The notes under the pieces: model-generated | Databases searched by the model: none | Told to the model about the DNA's origin: nothing | What the model saw: the letters and a program-made list of their open reading frames with translations, nothing else | Translations under genes and position numbers: made by a program | Source: Bacillota bacterium | GTDB lineage: Bacteria > Bacillota > Clostridia > Christensenellales > Borkfalkiaceae | Length of the DNA stretch: 13,249 bases | Assembly (NCBI GenBank): GCA_023403375.1 | Contig: JAEYEN010000013.1 | Span: 1 to 13,249 of the forward strand | Direction of reading: 5' to 3' | In this document: positions 1-7,133 of the stretch, one piece after another | Layout of the letters: each line of letters begins with the position of its first letter | How positions within the stretch are numbered: the first letter of the stretch is position 1

Positions 1-846
1 TTTAACAGAACCATTTATAAACGCTTACCGGACGAAAAATATCTTAAAAAGGCGTTCAAAGCCAAAATGGGAAAAGATTTGGATTTGGAAAATCCCAAAA
101 CGTACAACGAAAAGTTGCAGTGGCTTAAACTTTATGACAGAAAGCCTATATATACCGATATGGTTGATAAGGCAAAAGCGAAAGAAGTGGCGGCTTCAAT
201 CATCGGCGAAGAGCATATAATCCCCACGCTCGGCATATACGAAAAGTTTGAAGATATAGATTTTGACGCGCTGCCCGATAGTTTTGTTATAAAATGCACG
301 CACGATTCGGGCGGACTTGTTATAGTTAAAGATAAAAGTAAGTTAAATAAGGCGGCGGCGAGAAAAAAGATAAACCGCAGTTTGAAACGGAATTACTATT
401 TAAGCGGAAGAGAGTGGCCGTATAAAAACGTTAAACCAAGAATATTGATAGAAAAATATATGGTTGACGAATCGGGTACGGAACTTAAAGATTACAAATT
501 TTTCTGTTTTGACGGAAAAGTTAAGTTAATGTTTATCGCAACAGACAGACCTTACGCTACCAAATTCGATTTTTACGACGAGAACTTTAACCACCTGCCC
601 TTTACAAACGGGCACCCGAATGCGACGAAAGAACTGAAAAAGCCGCAGGGGTTTGACGAGATGATTGCGCTTGCGGAAAAGTTAAGCGCAGGTACGATAC
701 AGTTAAGAGTAGACCTTTACAATATAAACGGAAAAATATATTTCGGCGAATTCACCTTTTTCCACTGGGGCGGAATGAAAAAATTCGAACCCGAAGAGTG
801 GGATTATAAAATAGGCGAATATATACATCTGCCGATTAAAAATTAA
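1..846 (+). CDS. TupA-like ATP-grasp protein of a polysaccharide cluster (5' partial)
   Basis: The reading frame is open from base 1, and the residues before the ATG at 67 (LPDEKYLKKAFKAKMGK) look like normal family sequence. I therefore think the true start lies left of the window and 67 is an internal Met. Recognisable stretches are NPKTYNEKLQWLKLYDR near 97-150, the IKCTHDSGG loop at 289-315, ELKDYKFFCFDGK near 481-520, and the ATP-grasp metal-binding type end LRVDLYNINGKIYFGEFTF near 703-762, followed by a conserved HWGGM. These match the TupA-like ATP-grasp family, named after a Bacillus teichuronopeptide gene and common in capsule loci. By homology it would use ATP to form an amide or similar bond on a cell-surface glycan precursor in the cytoplasm; the substrate is unknown. 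Database entries often label these proteins simply glycosyltransferase. The family call is fairly safe, the reaction is not. Confidence 0.85.
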   Translation, partial: FNRTIYKRLPDEKYLKKAFKAKMGKDLDLENPKTYNEKLQWLKLYDRKPIYTDMVDKAKAKEVAASIIGEEHIIPTLGIYEKFEDIDFDALPDSFVIKCTHDSGGLVIVKDKSKLNKAAARKKINRSLKRNYYLSGREWPYKNVKPRILIEKYMVDESGTELKDYKFFCFDGKVKLMFIATDRPYATKFDFYDENFNHLPFTNGHPNATKELKKPQGFDEMIALAEKLSAGTIQLRVDLYNINGKIYFGEFTFFHWGGMKKFEPEEWDYKIGEYIHLPIKN

Positions 847-857
847 AAATAAAAAGA

Positions 858-890
858 TTTTCGGCTTGTTTTAATAAAAACGACCGAAAA
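858..890 (+). other. AT-rich imperfect hairpin between genes
   Basis: TTTTCGG at 858-864 pairs with CCGAAAA at 884-890, and after a small internal loop GTTTT (868-872) pairs with AAAAC (877-881) around a four-base loop. No T run follows on the + strand, so it is not a standard terminator for the gene upstream. Read on the - strand it is followed by a T run, but no convincing - strand gene ends here. It could be an RNA stability element or chance. Confidence 0.3.
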
Positions 891-910
891 GGTAAGCAAA
901 GAAGAACAAA

Positions 911-1996
911 ATGAACGTAACGTTTTTTATAGGCGGGCTTTCGGGCGGCGGCGCGGAACGGGTTGTTTGCAATGCGGCAAACTATTTAACCGAGAAAGGT
1001 CATAACGTAACCGTTTTGACTGCCGGAAAGACTGCTAACAACTACAATTTATCAGGCGGGGTTAAAGCCCTTTCGCTCGAAAATAAAAGAGTGAAATTCA
1101 AGCCGCTGAGAGTTTTTAAAAAAATGCTCGCGCTTAAACGCTATATAAAAAAGTCGGACGCGGACGTGTACGTGGCTATGCTCCCCGAAACGATAAAAGC
1201 GCTTACGCATTATAAAAGAAAAATAAAAGCGCCCGTTGTGCTGTCCGAAAGAGTGGACCCTTCGGCGTATTCGATAAAGAAACAAAGGTATTTGTTAAAA
1301 GCCTTCAAAAAGTCGGACGGCGCGGTTTTTCAGACCGAGAACGCAAAGAGCTTTTATACCGATAAAATAGCGCTTAAAAGTTTTACGGTTATTCCTAACG
1401 CCGTCAATCCCGATTTTATTTCCGCAAACGCGGCAGAAACGCGGCGGAACGCGATTGTCAGTTGCGGAAGATTAAGCGGACAAAAGCGGTTCGATATTCT
1501 GATAGACGCTTTTTCGGAGCTGGTAAAAAAATATCCCGACCTGACGCTGGAAATTTACGGCGTGGGAAATCTTAAAGACGAACTATCTTGTATGGCGCAA
1601 GAAAAAGGCGTTTCGGACAAAGTTTTCTTTATGGGATTTTGTAAAAACGTTAAAGACAGAGTATACGACGCGAAAGTGTTTTGCCTTACGTCCGACGTGG
1701 AAGGGATACCCAACGCGCTTTTGGAAGCGTTGGCTTTGGGCGTTCCGTCGGTTGCTACCGATTGCGACGGCGGTGGCGCGAAACTTTTAATCGAAAACGG
1801 CGTTAACGGTCTGCTCGTCGATAAAGGCGACGAGAAAGCCGTGAAAGACGCGCTGGAAAAGATTGTTTCGGACGAAGAATTAAGTAAAAAACTAAGCAAA
1901 AACGCGCTTAAAATAAGCGAAAAGTTCTCGCCCGAAGTTATTTACGGCGAGTGGGAAGAATATCTGTTAAAAATTATAAACGAAAATAAAAATTAA
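911..1996 (+). CDS. Family 4 (GT-B fold) glycosyltransferase
   Basis: A 361-residue protein of normal length for a GT4 enzyme. The N-terminal acceptor domain opens with a beta strand and the glycine-rich loop GGLSGGGAERVV (about residues 8-19), typical of GT4 enzymes of capsule and N-glycan pathways. The C-terminal nucleotide-sugar domain has VSCGRLSGQKRFDILIDAF, a typical first strand of that domain, and the donor-binding E-x7-E motif: EGIPNALLE with E264 and E272, followed by ALALGVPSVATDCDGGG. It should be a retaining transferase that adds one sugar from a UDP-sugar to a lipid-linked oligosaccharide at the inner membrane face. Donor and linkage cannot be read from sequence. The gene lies 64 bases after the ATP-grasp gene and 18 bases before the next, consistent with one operon. 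The site before the ATG is only weakly Shine-Dalgarno-like. Confidence 0.92.
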   Translation: MNVTFFIGGLSGGGAERVVCNAANYLTEKGHNVTVLTAGKTANNYNLSGGVKALSLENKRVKFKPLRVFKKMLALKRYIKKSDADVYVAMLPETIKALTHYKRKIKAPVVLSERVDPSAYSIKKQRYLLKAFKKSDGAVFQTENAKSFYTDKIALKSFTVIPNAVNPDFISANAAETRRNAIVSCGRLSGQKRFDILIDAFSELVKKYPDLTLEIYGVGNLKDELSCMAQEKGVSDKVFFMGFCKNVKDRVYDAKVFCLTSDVEGIPNALLEALALGVPSVATDCDGGGAKLLIENGVNGLLVDKGDEKAVKDALEKIVSDEELSKKLSKNALKISEKFSPEVIYGEWEEYLLKIINENKN

Positions 1997-2014
1997 AGCA
2001 GAAACAAATTAAAG

Positions 2015-2974
2015 ATGAAATATAATTACGTCATTTTCGGCTCTAAGGCCGAATTCTGGAAAATTGCATATAAAGACGTTTCGGACAGAAGCGACGTTTT
2101 GTATATAAGTAAAAGAATTGCGACTAAAAGCAGGCTTATTTACAATTTTTACAGATTTACGGTTTCTTCGTTTTTTAAGGGGCTTGCCGAAAAAAACAGA
2201 TATTTATGGCGCAGAAAAGCGTTCAAAAACCCTTTTAAAGATAAAAAACCGCTCTGCTTTTTATTTTTTGCAGGCAGCGAGTGGTATAACGAAAAATATA
2301 TAAATTATCTGAGAAAGAAATATCCCGATTGCAAAGTGGTCGTGTATCTTCAAGATTTGTTCGCTACCGTAAGGGCGGATAAAACGCTTTATAAAAAGTG
2401 CGATTTGGCGCTGTCTTACGATAAAACGGACGCTGAAAAGTACGGTATGACGCTTTATCAGGACGTTTATTCCGAAATAAAAGTGGAAGACGACAAAAAC
2501 ATCGAGTACAGCGACGTGTATTTTGTGGGTAAGGGCAAGGACAGATTAGACACGATTTACGCCGTTTACGAGCGGCTTAAAAATCTCGGGCTGAAATGCG
2601 ATTTTTATCTTGCCGGCGTTCCCGCAGAGAAAAGAAGGTTTATCGGCGAGATAAGTTACGGCAAAGTTATGCCTTATTCGGAAACGTTAAAGCACGTTGT
2701 TAAAACAAAAGCGATTCTTGAAATTTTGCAGGGCGGAAGCAACGGCTACACGTTCAGAACGGGCGAAGCGATTGTTTACGGTAAAAAACTTATAACAAAT
2801 AATCAGGGCGTTACGGAAGAGCCGTTTTATCACCCCGAACTTATTAAAGTATTCTCCCGCCCCGAAGACATAACTGCGGAGTTTGTGAGAAACGCCACCG
2901 AAAAAACTTATGGGTATAAAGAAGAAATTTCACCGGAAAGACTTCTGGAATTCATAGATAAAACGTTGCAATAA
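2015..2974 (+). CDS. Putative GT-B glycosyltransferase of a capsule locus
   Basis: A 319-residue soluble protein. I see no classical catalytic motif, but the pattern resembles proteins in many Bacillota and Bacteroidota capsule loci annotated as hypothetical or lipopolysaccharide biosynthesis proteins. SDVYFVGKGKDRLDTIYAVYERL (about residues 166-188) looks like the first strand and helix of a C-terminal Rossmann domain. LEILQGGSNGYTFRTGEAIVYGKKLITNN (about 233-261) resembles the GT-B donor pocket, where an acidic residue (E in TGEA) would sit near the sugar nucleotide. The N-terminal half has alternating short strands and basic helices, including LCFLFFAGSEWYN and VVVYLQDLF. By position between a glycosyltransferase and the polymerase it probably transfers a sugar to the repeat unit. 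The ATG is preceded by AAATTAAAG, a poor ribosome site. Presence of a gene is near certain; the function is moderate confidence. Confidence 0.7.
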   Translation: MKYNYVIFGSKAEFWKIAYKDVSDRSDVLYISKRIATKSRLIYNFYRFTVSSFFKGLAEKNRYLWRRKAFKNPFKDKKPLCFLFFAGSEWYNEKYINYLRKKYPDCKVVVYLQDLFATVRADKTLYKKCDLALSYDKTDAEKYGMTLYQDVYSEIKVEDDKNIEYSDVYFVGKGKDRLDTIYAVYERLKNLGLKCDFYLAGVPAEKRRFIGEISYGKVMPYSETLKHVVKTKAILEILQGGSNGYTFRTGEAIVYGKKLITNNQGVTEEPFYHPELIKVFSRPEDITAEFVRNATEKTYGYKEEISPERLLEFIDKTLQ

Positions 2975-3043
2975 CGATTGCGTTAAAAACTAAAATAAAC
3001 TTAAAGGGAACGAATAAAACTTCGGCACTAAAAACGGTAAAAA

Positions 3044-4339
3044 ATGGGATACGTATTACTTGCGATTTTAATTTTTGAACTTGTAATTTTTTATTGTTTC
3101 AACGGGAAAAACATACTTTCGCCGTCAGTTTTGGCGTGCGCCGTTTTTATTCTGTCCGTCGCAATGTACGCGTTTAACCCCGCGTATTACGGTTACGAAA
3201 TTCATTTTAACACCGTTATATTTATAGCGTTGTTCTTGTTCTGTCTTTTTCTGGGCGAGTTTTTCGGGAACGCCGTTACGGGCGGCAAAAAAACTCTTCC
3301 GCTTAAAGGCGAAATCAAAAACGAAATAATTCTGCCCGTATGGGTATGCGTTTTACTTGCCGCGGTGGTTTTGGTTATAGGCGTCATTTATTTTTTGGAA
3401 GTGTACCGGTTTTCTCTTACCGTCGGCAATACTGCGGGCAACTATCTTTCTATGGCAAAATACGTCAGGTTCTCGGAAGAATCTTTTACCGCTTCCGTTC
3501 TGGTCAGTCAGGGTACCGGCGTTTCGGAATGTTTGTTGTTTATGGCGGTGTATTGTTACGTTTACAACAAGCAGATAAGCGGGAAAAGGTATCTGAGATA
3601 TCTGATAATAGTGCTGGCTTTCATTCCGCACGTTCTTGCGGCGGATAACCGCGTTAAACTTTTAAGAATAATTATAGTAAGTTTTGTAATCATAGTTTTC
3701 TTATTAAAGCAGGGCGTGGACTGGAACAGAAAAAAAGATTTGAAAATTATAATCGTTTCCGTTCTGCTCCTCGTTTTATACGTTCTTTTATGGCGACTTT
3801 TAGGTTACAGAACGGAAGTTTCCGCAAATAGCGACGCGTGGACTTCTATCGTTAAATATACTTCTTCATCTATCGTCGGGTTCGATATGTTCGTAAACGG
3901 AATGACTGCGGAAATGAACGTATACTTTGGCGAAAGGACTTTCTTAAACGTCTACGCAATTCTGAATTCGTGGGGGTTCGGCGTTCCGAAAATTGAAACG
4001 TTTGAAAGTTTTTTCAAGTATGCAGGCGGCGAATCCAACGTTTACACCTTGTTTAAGGCGTATATTCAGGATTTCGGATACGTTGGTTGCGGACTCGCTA
4101 TGTTTTTTACGGGCTTTTTAATCGCCTGGCTTATAAACAGTATCAGATACAGAAAACTGACGTACTTTAAGTTGTCTGTTCTCGGGCTGTTTTTCTATCC
4201 CGTTCTTATAATGTCTATAAACGGTTATATTGCTACCATTATCAGTATGACGTTTGTATACAAACTTGTATATCTTGCCGTTATTCAGTTGCTTATGAAA
4301 GTGTTTAATAAGCGCGGCGGTTCAAACAAAATTTATTAA
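3044..4339 (+). CDS. wzy: Wzy-like O-antigen/capsule repeat-unit polymerase
   Basis: A 431-residue integral membrane protein with roughly ten to twelve hydrophobic segments, for example near residues 2-18, 25-43, 57-76, 98-118, 188-200, 207-221 and 234-250, with more in the C-terminal third. The large outer loop before the last segments contains NVYTLFKAYIQDFGYVGCG (about 334-352), which matches the (N)VYT...DFGY.G stretch typical of oligosaccharide repeat-unit polymerases. The family joins undecaprenyl-diphosphate-linked repeat units on the outer face of the membrane. Wzy proteins diverge strongly, so topology, this motif and the adjacent flippase carry the call. Its stop codon is overlapped by the ribosome site of the flippase gene, so the two are probably translated together. 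Linkage specificity is not predictable. Confidence 0.85.
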   Translation: MGYVLLAILIFELVIFYCFNGKNILSPSVLACAVFILSVAMYAFNPAYYGYEIHFNTVIFIALFLFCLFLGEFFGNAVTGGKKTLPLKGEIKNEIILPVWVCVLLAAVVLVIGVIYFLEVYRFSLTVGNTAGNYLSMAKYVRFSEESFTASVLVSQGTGVSECLLFMAVYCYVYNKQISGKRYLRYLIIVLAFIPHVLAADNRVKLLRIIIVSFVIIVFLLKQGVDWNRKKDLKIIIVSVLLLVLYVLLWRLLGYRTEVSANSDAWTSIVKYTSSSIVGFDMFVNGMTAEMNVYFGERTFLNVYAILNSWGFGVPKIETFESFFKYAGGESNVYTLFKAYIQDFGYVGCGLAMFFTGFLIAWLINSIRYRKLTYFKLSVLGLFFYPVLIMSINGYIATIISMTFVYKLVYLAVIQLLMKVFNKRGGSNKIY

Positions 4340-4343
4340 GGAG
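4338..4343 (+). promoter_or_regulatory. Shine-Dalgarno site fixing the TTG start of the flippase gene
   Basis: AAGGAG ends seven bases before TTG at 4351 and overlaps the TAA stop (4337-4339) of the polymerase gene. It is the best ribosome site in the polysaccharide cluster, and no ATG in the same frame lies nearby with a comparable site. This supports a TTG start and translational coupling to the upstream gene. Confidence 0.75.
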
Positions 4344-4350
4344 TGGGAAA

Positions 4351-5910
4351 TTGCGTTCGCTTAATTCTTTGCGCAATTTAATAGTTTCGCTTTTATACGA
4401 ACTGATGGTGGTGGTTTTCGGTCTGTTCGTGCCGCGGCTTATTATCGGCACTTACGGAAACGATGTAAACGGTCTTTCGTCTACCGTAAATCAGGTTCTG
4501 CAAATAATGAACCTGCTTTCGGCAGGTGCGGCAGGCGCTTCTATCTATCAGATGTATAGACCCGTTGCCGAAAACGATTACGAAAAAGTGAGTATGATTA
4601 TGGACGGGTCCAGAAAATACTTCTTTAAGTTAGGGCTTGTTTTCGTGGGGCTGGTTTTATGTTTCTCGCCCGTGTTCGGCTTTTTGATGGGTTCAGAAAA
4701 TATCAGCGTTATAGAAAAAATCATCGCGTTTTTAATACTCGGCGCAAACGGCGCGCTTTACTTTTTCTTTACGTCCTGGTACGATATTTTGTTTTCTTCG
4801 CACCAGAAACGGTTTATCCTTTCCATAGCGCAGATAATCGATAAAGTAGTTTATTACGGTCTGGTTATCGTAATCATCGTACTTAAACTCAATTATATGT
4901 GGATGTACGTCGCTATGGTGGGCGGCACAAGTTTAAGAATCTGCGTTTTATATGCGGTTTATCGCAAGACCTATAAGCCGCTGATGAAAAAAATACCCAA
5001 GGACTCATATTTCAAAATACCGGACAGGGGGCATCTGCTTGTTAACCAATTATCGCTTCATCTTGTAAGCAGCGTTCCCACGGTCGCCGTTTCGCTTATT
5101 TGCGGACTGAGATATGCAAGCATTTTCTCTCTTTATATGCTTGTCCTTAATATGATAAAGATGATATTGAACACTATGCAGTGTTCGGTGTCGGAAGTAT
5201 TCGGCAATCTTATAGTATCGAAAGACGGCGAAGAAGTGAAAAAAGTATTTTCCACTTACGATTATATTTTTACCGTTGCAGGCGTTATACTGTGCGTTTG
5301 CGCGGCGGTGCTTTATATGCCGTTTATGAACGTTTATACCGCGCACAACACCTTAAAGCCGAGCGGCAGCACCGAGAGCATAAACTATCTGTTTCCTATG
5401 CTTGCGCTTTTAATCGTGCTGTGCGAAACGTCTTATTCAAGGCTTATGCCTTATAATACCGTTACAGTTTCTTACGGAATGTTCAAAGAAACTTATAAGC
5501 AATCTCTGATATGCGGAATTATCGCCGCGGTTTTGTCCGTCGGACTGACTTTTATAGACTGGTATCTGGTAATGATAGGTCCGCTTTTCTATTATTTTGC
5601 GACGCTTGTATACAGAATGTACATTTCCAAGCGAAGATTAGACTGGCTTAACCTTTATCCGTCGGTAAGAAGAAGCGTGTTCCAGTTCGTTGCGGTGGCG
5701 GCGGGATTTTTCCTGTCGCAGTTGATTTTCGGGGCGGACGGTTACGTTAAAAATTGGTGGTACTGGTTGTTGTACGCGTGCATAACGGGGGCTGTCGTCG
5801 TTGTACTAATCGCCTTATACACGGCGATTTTCGAGCGCAAAGAATTCAGGTCTTCCGTGGGATATATTAAAGCGATATTGTTCAGAAAAAGGAAAAAACA
5901 AAATGCTTGA
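4351..5910 (+). CDS. wzx: Wzx-like polysaccharide flippase (MATE/MOP superfamily)
   Basis: A 519-residue polytopic membrane protein with about twelve to fourteen hydrophobic segments spread over the whole length and a basic C-terminus (ILFRKRKKQ). The N-terminus, with LRNLIVSLLYELMVVVFGLFVPRLIIGTYGNDVNGLSSTVNQVL, is the usual opening of Wzx-type polysaccharide exporters: a first membrane helix, then a short conserved turn around YGNDVNGL. SAGAAGASIYQMYRPVAENDYEKV follows, corresponding to the second helix and cytoplasmic loop. It would move the finished lipid-linked repeat unit across the cytoplasmic membrane for the neighbouring polymerase. The start is TTG, chosen because of the AAGGAG at 4338-4343. 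Its last eight bases overlap the start of the epimerase gene, again pointing to coupled translation. Confidence 0.9.
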   Translation: MRSLNSLRNLIVSLLYELMVVVFGLFVPRLIIGTYGNDVNGLSSTVNQVLQIMNLLSAGAAGASIYQMYRPVAENDYEKVSMIMDGSRKYFFKLGLVFVGLVLCFSPVFGFLMGSENISVIEKIIAFLILGANGALYFFFTSWYDILFSSHQKRFILSIAQIIDKVVYYGLVIVIIVLKLNYMWMYVAMVGGTSLRICVLYAVYRKTYKPLMKKIPKDSYFKIPDRGHLLVNQLSLHLVSSVPTVAVSLICGLRYASIFSLYMLVLNMIKMILNTMQCSVSEVFGNLIVSKDGEEVKKVFSTYDYIFTVAGVILCVCAAVLYMPFMNVYTAHNTLKPSGSTESINYLFPMLALLIVLCETSYSRLMPYNTVTVSYGMFKETYKQSLICGIIAAVLSVGLTFIDWYLVMIGPLFYYFATLVYRMYISKRRLDWLNLYPSVRRSVFQFVAVAAGFFLSQLIFGADGYVKNWWYWLLYACITGAVVVVLIALYTAIFERKEFRSSVGYIKAILFRKRKKQNA

Positions 5911-6970
5911 CAAAAACGTTTCATTTACGGGTAAAAAAATTCTGGTAACCGGCGCGGCGGGTTTTATCGGCGCGAATCTGGTTATAAAACTATTAAAATC
6001 GGAAAAAGACGTTACCGTTATCGGTTTAGATAACCTTAACGATTATTACGACGTTTCTATAAAGGAATATCGGCTTCAAGAGATAGAAAAGGCGGCGAAA
6101 GAGAACAAAAACGTATGGTCGTTTTGTAAAGGCAACATTGCGGACAAGGCGTGCGTTGAAAAACTCTTTACGGAGAATTCTTTTGCGGTAGTCGTCAATC
6201 TCGCTGCGCAGGCGGGGGTAAGGTATTCGATAACTAATCCCGACGTGTATATAGAAAGCAACATAATAGGCTTTTACAATATTTTAGAAGCGTGCAGAAA
6301 CCACCCCGTGGAGCATTTGGTATACGCAAGTTCTTCTTCCGTTTACGGCTCAAACAAAAAAATACCGTACAGTACGGAAGACAAGGTGGATAACCCCGTA
6401 AGTTTATATGCGGCGACAAAGAAGAGCAACGAACTTCTGGCGCACGCATACAGCAAACTTTACAACATACCGTCTACGGGGTTAAGGTTTTTTACCGTTT
6501 ACGGACCCGCCGGCAGACCGGATATGGCGTATTTCGGATTTACCGATAAATTGCTTAAAGGAAAGAATATAGACGTATTTAACTTTGGCAACTGCAAAAG
6601 GGACTTTACTTTTGTGGACGATATAGTGGAAGGGGTAACGCGCGTTATGGCTTCCGCACCCGAAAAGAAAAACGGAGAAGACGGGTTGCCGCTTCCGCCG
6701 TACAGGGTGTACAACATAGGCAACAATAACCCCGTAAACCTACTTGACTTTATAAACATTTTAGGCGAAGAACTGAAAAGCGCGAACGTTCTGGATAAAG
6801 ATTTCGACGTTAAAGCGCATTGCAATTTAGTGCCTATGCAGGCGGGCGACGTTCCCGTTACGTATGCGGACGTTTCCGCGCTTCAAAGAGATTTCGGGTT
6901 TAAACCGCAAACTTCTTTAAGAGAAGGGTTGAGAAAATTTGCGATATGGTATAAAGGGTTTTACGGCTGA
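5903..6970 (+). CDS. UDP-glucuronate 4-epimerase-like NAD-dependent sugar epimerase
   Basis: A 355-residue short-chain dehydrogenase/reductase of the extended class. It has the NAD-binding loop TGAAGFIG (G17, G20, G23), DNLNDYYD after the second strand, NLAAQAGVRYSI, the catalytic region SSSSVYG (143-149), and the Y169-x3-K173 pair in YAATK. The stretches NLAAQAGVRYSITNPDVYIESN and GDVPVTYADVSAL, followed by GFKPQTSLREGLRKFAIWY at the end, are characteristic of UDP-glucuronate 4-epimerases (LpsL/Cap1J type) rather than GalE. It should interconvert UDP-glucuronate and UDP-galacturonate in the cytoplasm, using the product of the dehydrogenase encoded next. The bacterial form here lacks the membrane anchor seen in plant enzymes. 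The ATG lies inside the end of the flippase gene, behind an AAAGGAA-like ribosome site. Other uronate epimerase activities cannot be excluded. Confidence 0.9.
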   Translation: MLDKNVSFTGKKILVTGAAGFIGANLVIKLLKSEKDVTVIGLDNLNDYYDVSIKEYRLQEIEKAAKENKNVWSFCKGNIADKACVEKLFTENSFAVVVNLAAQAGVRYSITNPDVYIESNIIGFYNILEACRNHPVEHLVYASSSSVYGSNKKIPYSTEDKVDNPVSLYAATKKSNELLAHAYSKLYNIPSTGLRFFTVYGPAGRPDMAYFGFTDKLLKGKNIDVFNFGNCKRDFTFVDDIVEGVTRVMASAPEKKNGEDGLPLPPYRVYNIGNNNPVNLLDFINILGEELKSANVLDKDFDVKAHCNLVPMQAGDVPVTYADVSALQRDFGFKPQTSLREGLRKFAIWYKGFYG

Positions 6971-7014
6971 GTATCGTTTGATTAAAAGTTTTTAATAAAT
7001 AATTAACTCTTGTA

Positions 7015-7122
7015 GATTTTATCGTAAAAATTGTTTTTATCGTAAAAGCAGATTTTATTGTAAAATTCAAATTATTGTAAAATTAAATTTTGTTATAAAA
7101 TCAGATTTTTGTTATAGGAAAG
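7015..7122. repeat. Six degenerate 18-nt tandem repeats upstream of ugd
   Basis: This AT-rich stretch fills most of the 163-base gap between the epimerase and dehydrogenase genes. Its units follow the approximate consensus GATTTTATTGTAAAATTA. The ATC/ATT/GTT core of the units begins at 7021, 7039, 7057, 7074, 7092 and 7111, giving spacings of 18, 18, 17, 18 and 19. Units one and two carry TTATCGTAAAA, units three and four TTATTGTAAAAT, and units five and six TTTTGTTATA, so neighbouring units resemble each other most. That fits decay of an array made by local duplication. The bases before it (6971-7014) hold only a weak AT hairpin, ATTAAAA/TTTTAAT, near 6981-6996. Purpose unknown. Confidence 0.75.
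7091..7099 (+). promoter_or_regulatory. Possible extended -10 of an internal ugd promoter
   Basis: TGTTATAAA in the fifth 18-nt repeat reads as an extended -10 (TG-n-TATAAA) and would start transcription near 7106, about 27 bases ahead of the ugd ATG. No good -35 lies 16-18 bases upstream; TTATTG at 7072-7077 is the nearest. The repeats are AT-rich, so -10 look-alikes are expected by chance. The ribosome site AGGAAAGG (7116-7123) before ugd is strong. Confidence 0.25.
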
Positions 7123-7133
7123 GAAAAGAATAT

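Noticed and set aside
67..846. ATG at 67 as the true start of the first gene
   Set aside because: Family-like sequence continues in frame to base 1 without a stop, and no ribosome site precedes 67, so the gene most likely begins outside the window.
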